From CAIZGX01 sp964511555 (GTDB lineage: Bacteria; Bacteroidota; Bacteroidia; Flavobacteriales_D; Sanyastnellaceae), in the NCBI GenBank assembly GCA_964511555.1, contig CAZEFR010000006.1, positions 19,197 through 83,196 of the forward strand: DNA of 64,000 nt. Reading direction: 5' to 3'. The position numbers and the translations under genes are program-made. The notes beneath the pieces were generated by a model. The model was not told the origin of the DNA. It saw nothing but the letters and a program-made list of their open reading frames with translations, and did not search any database. Shown one piece after another: positions 61,805-64,000 of this stretch (position 1 is the stretch's first letter; each line of letters starts with the position of its first letter).

Positions 61805-63421
61805 ATGAAGAAGACCCTCTTTCGCCTAGCGCCCATCTTTATACTCGTATTGGCATGTCTGTTTTCGTTGAACGGCAATGCACAGAAAATATACAAAGAC
61901 CTTTATCCGAATGGAAAAATTCGCAGCATTGGGAAATTCAATGTGGTTGGAAAGGAAGACAGTATCTGGAAATTTTACTACGAAGATGGAACACTTCAGG
62001 AAGAGAGCACCTACCGCAACGGATACTTCAACGGAAAGGTATTTCGTTATCATACGAATGGAAAATTACAAGTGGAGGGATATTTTCGATTCGGATTGGA
62101 AGACAGCGTGCAGCGCACCTTCAACGAGAAAGGAATCAAAATTCAAGAAGGAAATTTTTTCAAAGGGAAGAAAACTGGCGAATGGAGTGCTTACTACGAC
62201 AATGGAAAATTGAACAGTGTATTGAAGTACGATACCTCAGGTGTCTTTCTCGTTTCGTATTTCGACAACAAAGGAAATCAAACGATAACGAACGGGACAG
62301 GTGTGCTTCCGGAAGTGAATGAAGATGAGAAATTATTGAGTAGAACTACCTACTCGAACGGAGTTCCGGATGGAATTTTCGAAGCCTTTTTCTCGAAAGG
62401 AAACATTCAAACTTCGGGACAGTATGTGAAAGGAATTAAAGATGGAAAGTGGAGCGAATTTTTCAGCAATGGAAAGCTTCGAAAAACTACAACCTATGCG
62501 GAAGGCTTGGTAACAGGACCTTACGAAGAGTATTTCGATAATGGGAAGTTGTATGTAAAAGGAAATTTCGACAACGGAAAAAAGACAGGAAATTGGGAAT
62601 GGTATCGTGAAAACGGTGTGAAAGACATGGAAGGAAATTTCGTTGAAGACCTTCAAGATGGCGATTGGATTTTCTATCACGATAACGGTGTTTGGCAATC
62701 GAAGGGAAAATATTCGAATGGAAAAATGGAAGGAAAGTGGGTGTATCAATATCCGAGTGAAAAGAAATGGAAGGAAGGAAATTTCGTAGCCGACAACAAG
62801 GAAGGAGAATGGAGCACTTGGTATGAAGACGGAGGATTGTTGCAGAAAGGAAATTACAAATTGGGTGAAGAAGAAGGCAAATGGATGAGTTGGTATGAGA
62901 ACGGAAAAGTGAAAGATGAAGGAAGTTTCAAAGCGGGAAAGATGTATGGCAAGTGGACGGGCTATGAGCCGAAGAACGGAAGGTATTTGTACATCGGCAG
63001 TTGGAAAGACAATCAGAAGGTGGGCAAGTGGATGAATTATTCCGAGCGCGGGCAGTTGGAGAGTGTAATTACCTATGGCAAGAATGGCGAGTTGAATGGC
63101 ACTTCCATTTTGTATAATGAAAGTGGCAGACCTATTAGTGAAGGAAAATTCAAAGAAGGGAAACGCACAGGACGTTGGAAGTATTACTACGACTTCGGAG
63201 GTTTGTGGCGCGATTGCACCTACGAGAATGGCGAACTAAACGGACCCAGTAAAATCTACACAGAAAAAGGCACCTTGGAAGAAGATGCCCATTACAAGAA
63301 CAACCGTTATCACGGCGAATGCACCCTATACGACAAGAAGTCGGGCAAGCTTGTGCAGCGCGGCATATATGAGAATGGGAAGATGGTTAAGTTCTTGGAA
63401 GGGACGCCGGTGAGGAAGTAG
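61805..63421 (+). CDS. MORN-repeat / YwqK-like repeat protein
   Basis: From ATG 61805 the product has 538 residues: a signal peptide ending near NGNAQ and then about twenty repeats of 20-24 residues with the pattern G-x-W-x2-Y/F-Y-x2-N/D-G-K-L, for example KTGEWSAYYDNGKLNSV, KDGKWSEFFSNGKLRKT and KTGNWEWYRENGVKDMEG. These are MORN_2 / YwqK repeats, annotated in databases as toxin-antitoxin YwqK antitoxin, but no toxin lies next to it. The secreted form with many repeats is common in Bacteroidota and probably forms a beta-solenoid at the cell surface or periplasm. An ATG at 61739 would give an N-terminal extension, which I rejected because the signal peptide starts at 61805. Function unknown. 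Confidence 0.88.
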   Translation: MKKTLFRLAPIFILVLACLFSLNGNAQKIYKDLYPNGKIRSIGKFNVVGKEDSIWKFYYEDGTLQEESTYRNGYFNGKVFRYHTNGKLQVEGYFRFGLEDSVQRTFNEKGIKIQEGNFFKGKKTGEWSAYYDNGKLNSVLKYDTSGVFLVSYFDNKGNQTITNGTGVLPEVNEDEKLLSRTTYSNGVPDGIFEAFFSKGNIQTSGQYVKGIKDGKWSEFFSNGKLRKTTTYAEGLVTGPYEEYFDNGKLYVKGNFDNGKKTGNWEWYRENGVKDMEGNFVEDLQDGDWIFYHDNGVWQSKGKYSNGKMEGKWVYQYPSEKKWKEGNFVADNKEGEWSTWYEDGGLLQKGNYKLGEEEGKWMSWYENGKVKDEGSFKAGKMYGKWTGYEPKNGRYLYIGSWKDNQKVGKWMNYSERGQLESVITYGKNGELNGTSILYNESGRPISEGKFKEGKRTGRWKYYYDFGGLWRDCTYENGELNGPSKIYTEKGTLEEDAHYKNNRYHGECTLYDKKSGKLVQRGIYENGKMVKFLEGTPVRK

Positions 63422-63515
63422 GAACTTCGTAATGGGAAAATCGAAGATTTTATTCCTACTTCGTAATGGGAACTTCGTAATGGGAAAATCGAAGATTTTA
63501 TTCCTACTTCGTAAT
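63421..63515. repeat. Two tandem 48-base repeats
   Basis: A 47-base unit occurs identically at 63421-63467 and 63469-63515, separated by one G. Each unit begins and ends with ACTTCGTAAT-type sequence (63424-63433, 63458-63467, 63472-63481, 63506-63515) and contains a central hairpin AAAATC-GAA-GATTTT. The first copy begins on the last base of the repeat-protein stop codon. Confidence 0.9.
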
Positions 63516-63604
63516 TCCTATTTCATAATTGGAACTGCGTTGCTATTTCACCGAAGGTTTGATCGCAAAGCGATTGATTCGAAGAATTGATCACCGAAGG
63601 TGAT
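63437..63604. repeat. Cluster of small hairpins with GAA or AAA loops
   Basis: Six short perfect inverted repeats share a three-base purine loop: AAAATC-GAA-GATTTT at 63437-63451 and again at 63485-63499, ACC-GAA-GGT at 63550-63558, ATCGC-AAA-GCGAT at 63562-63574, ATTC-GAA-GAAT at 63577-63587 and ATCACC-GAA-GGTGAT at 63590-63604. TTGAT-type linkers join the last ones and allow extra wobble pairs. The last hairpin covers the stop codon of the ORF6N-type gene. The set fills the convergent spacer between two genes and looks like an intergenic palindromic repeat element; it may also end transcription. Confidence 0.75.
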
Positions 63605-64000
63605 TGAGTATTTCTTTAACAAGACCATCCATTTTGGAGAAGGCAAACCACCTTTTCCCAAGGTCCTTTAACGAAGCGCCAAGATGATAAAGTTCCTTTT
63701 CATCGAGAATAAGAAATCGGTCATGAACGTTTTTTAGAATTCGGATTTCAATACGTGGATATTGCGCATTGTGTTTCTCTAAATCGAGTTTAAGTTGAGC
63801 AGTTAATTTTTCCGTGTAAATAATGCATTGGATCTTTTTGTTTCTTTTTGAAAGTTGAAGCAGTGTGGTTTCATCGATGTAGTTGTCGAGTAGAATGATT
63901 GACTTTTTTGCTTTTGTGATTAGTTCGCTTGAAAAGACATAGGCGTCGAAGATTTGGTCGTTGAAAAAGATACCACTACTTGGATTATTTTCTCCTTCGA
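63591..64000 (-). CDS. C-terminal part of an ORF6N-type (RhuM-like) protein
   Basis: An open minus-strand frame runs from the right edge to the TGA at 63593-63591, giving at least 136 codons. The readable end includes GIFFNDQIFDAYVFSSELI, KKSIILLDNYIDETTL, LDLEKHNAQYPRIEIRI, VHDRFLILDEKELYHLGASL and KDLGKRWFAFSKMDGL. I recognise this as the C-terminal part shared by many ORF6N-domain proteins of Bacteroidota; the HDRFLILD segment recalls a single HxD of phospholipase-D-like nuclease folds. The N-terminal ORF6N DNA-binding domain, if present, is outside the window. Such genes are often found among mobile or defence-related genes, but nothing else of that kind is visible here. Confidence 0.8.
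   Translation of the reverse strand, partial: EGENNPSSGIFFNDQIFDAYVFSSELITKAKKSIILLDNYIDETTLLQLSKRNKKIQCIIYTEKLTAQLKLDLEKHNAQYPRIEIRILKNVHDRFLILDEKELYHLGASLKDLGKRWFAFSKMDGLVKEILNHLR

Noticed and set aside
61744..62322. A 192-residue frame overlapping the YwqK-like gene
   Set aside because: It is the +1 frame of a strongly repetitive gene, so its apparent repeats are only a reflection of the real ones.
61805..63421. YwqK antitoxin of a toxin-antitoxin pair
   Set aside because: The database name comes from the repeat family. The protein has a signal peptide and some twenty repeats and no toxin gene is adjacent.
63421..63604. CRISPR array
   Set aside because: The repeat units are only two, in direct contact (one base apart), without unique spacers, and no cas gene is present.

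Overview
The window is a gene-dense stretch from a member of the Bacteroidota, probably a marine or freshwater flavobacterium-like lineage (order-level placement is inference). The evidence is a type IX secretion system (T9SS) locus, three T9SS cargo proteins with recognisable C-terminal sorting domains, gliding-type lipoproteins, DUF4292, DUF5686 and DUF2723 families, a bacterial geranylgeranylglyceryl phosphate synthase, and TAnnTTTG promoter elements typical of the phylum. A run of exactly 100 N at 32882-32981 shows a scaffolded draft assembly. I saw no rRNA, tRNA, CRISPR array, transposase or phage module.

Layout. 1-8.5 kb: partial murF, then gldJ and a PorP/SprF gene on the minus strand, divergent from porU and porV on the plus strand; this is the T9SS core block. 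8.5-17.5 kb: ispF, then a minus-strand run of radical SAM protein, GT117/DUF2723 membrane glycosyltransferase, methylmalonyl-CoA epimerase, a Rieske-like lipoprotein, tsaB, an efflux adaptor and a TolC protein. 17.6-22.9 kb: a minus-strand cytochrome oxidase assembly operon (heme O synthase, two subunit III proteins, subunit IV, a cysteine-less SCO-like protein, SCO, DUF420 and a 77-residue CxxC membrane protein); subunits I and II are outside the window. 22.9-28 kb: an outer-membrane RemB/Wzi-like barrel, the RelA/SpoT stringent-response enzyme, and a GGGP synthase/3-hydroxyanthranilate dioxygenase pair. 28-34 kb: an envelope operon of crotonase, dut, sugar-phosphate nucleotidyltransferase, TPR lipoprotein, DUF4292 lipoprotein and an EnvC-like protein, broken by the assembly gap. 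34-39 kb: a large T9SS type-B cargo protein and gpsA.

39-53 kb, plus strand: a LytTR response regulator with a beta-propeller histidine kinase, an acidic lipoprotein, dinB, pabB, tilS, a DsbD-like disulfide reductase, a DUF5686 outer-membrane protein, pssA, purS and a peptidoglycan amidase. 53-64 kb: a 1474-residue secreted protein with a lysyl oxidase domain, DUF3108, RidA, a BNR-repeat T9SS protein, a MORN/YwqK repeat protein, a cluster of small GAA-loop hairpins, and the C-terminus of an ORF6N-type protein at the edge.

How it fits together: the porU/porV products process and shuttle cargo, and three such cargo proteins (ending at 34080, 57636 and 58949) are encoded here. The most striking item is the secreted lysyl oxidase, which keeps the copper-binding histidines and the Lys/Tyr pair that forms the quinone cofactor, joined to dockerin-like, cohesin-like and calcium-binding repeats. 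A second theme is that TAnnTTTG boxes lie 4-19 bases before many start codons, which both revises several starts and suggests very short or absent mRNA leaders.
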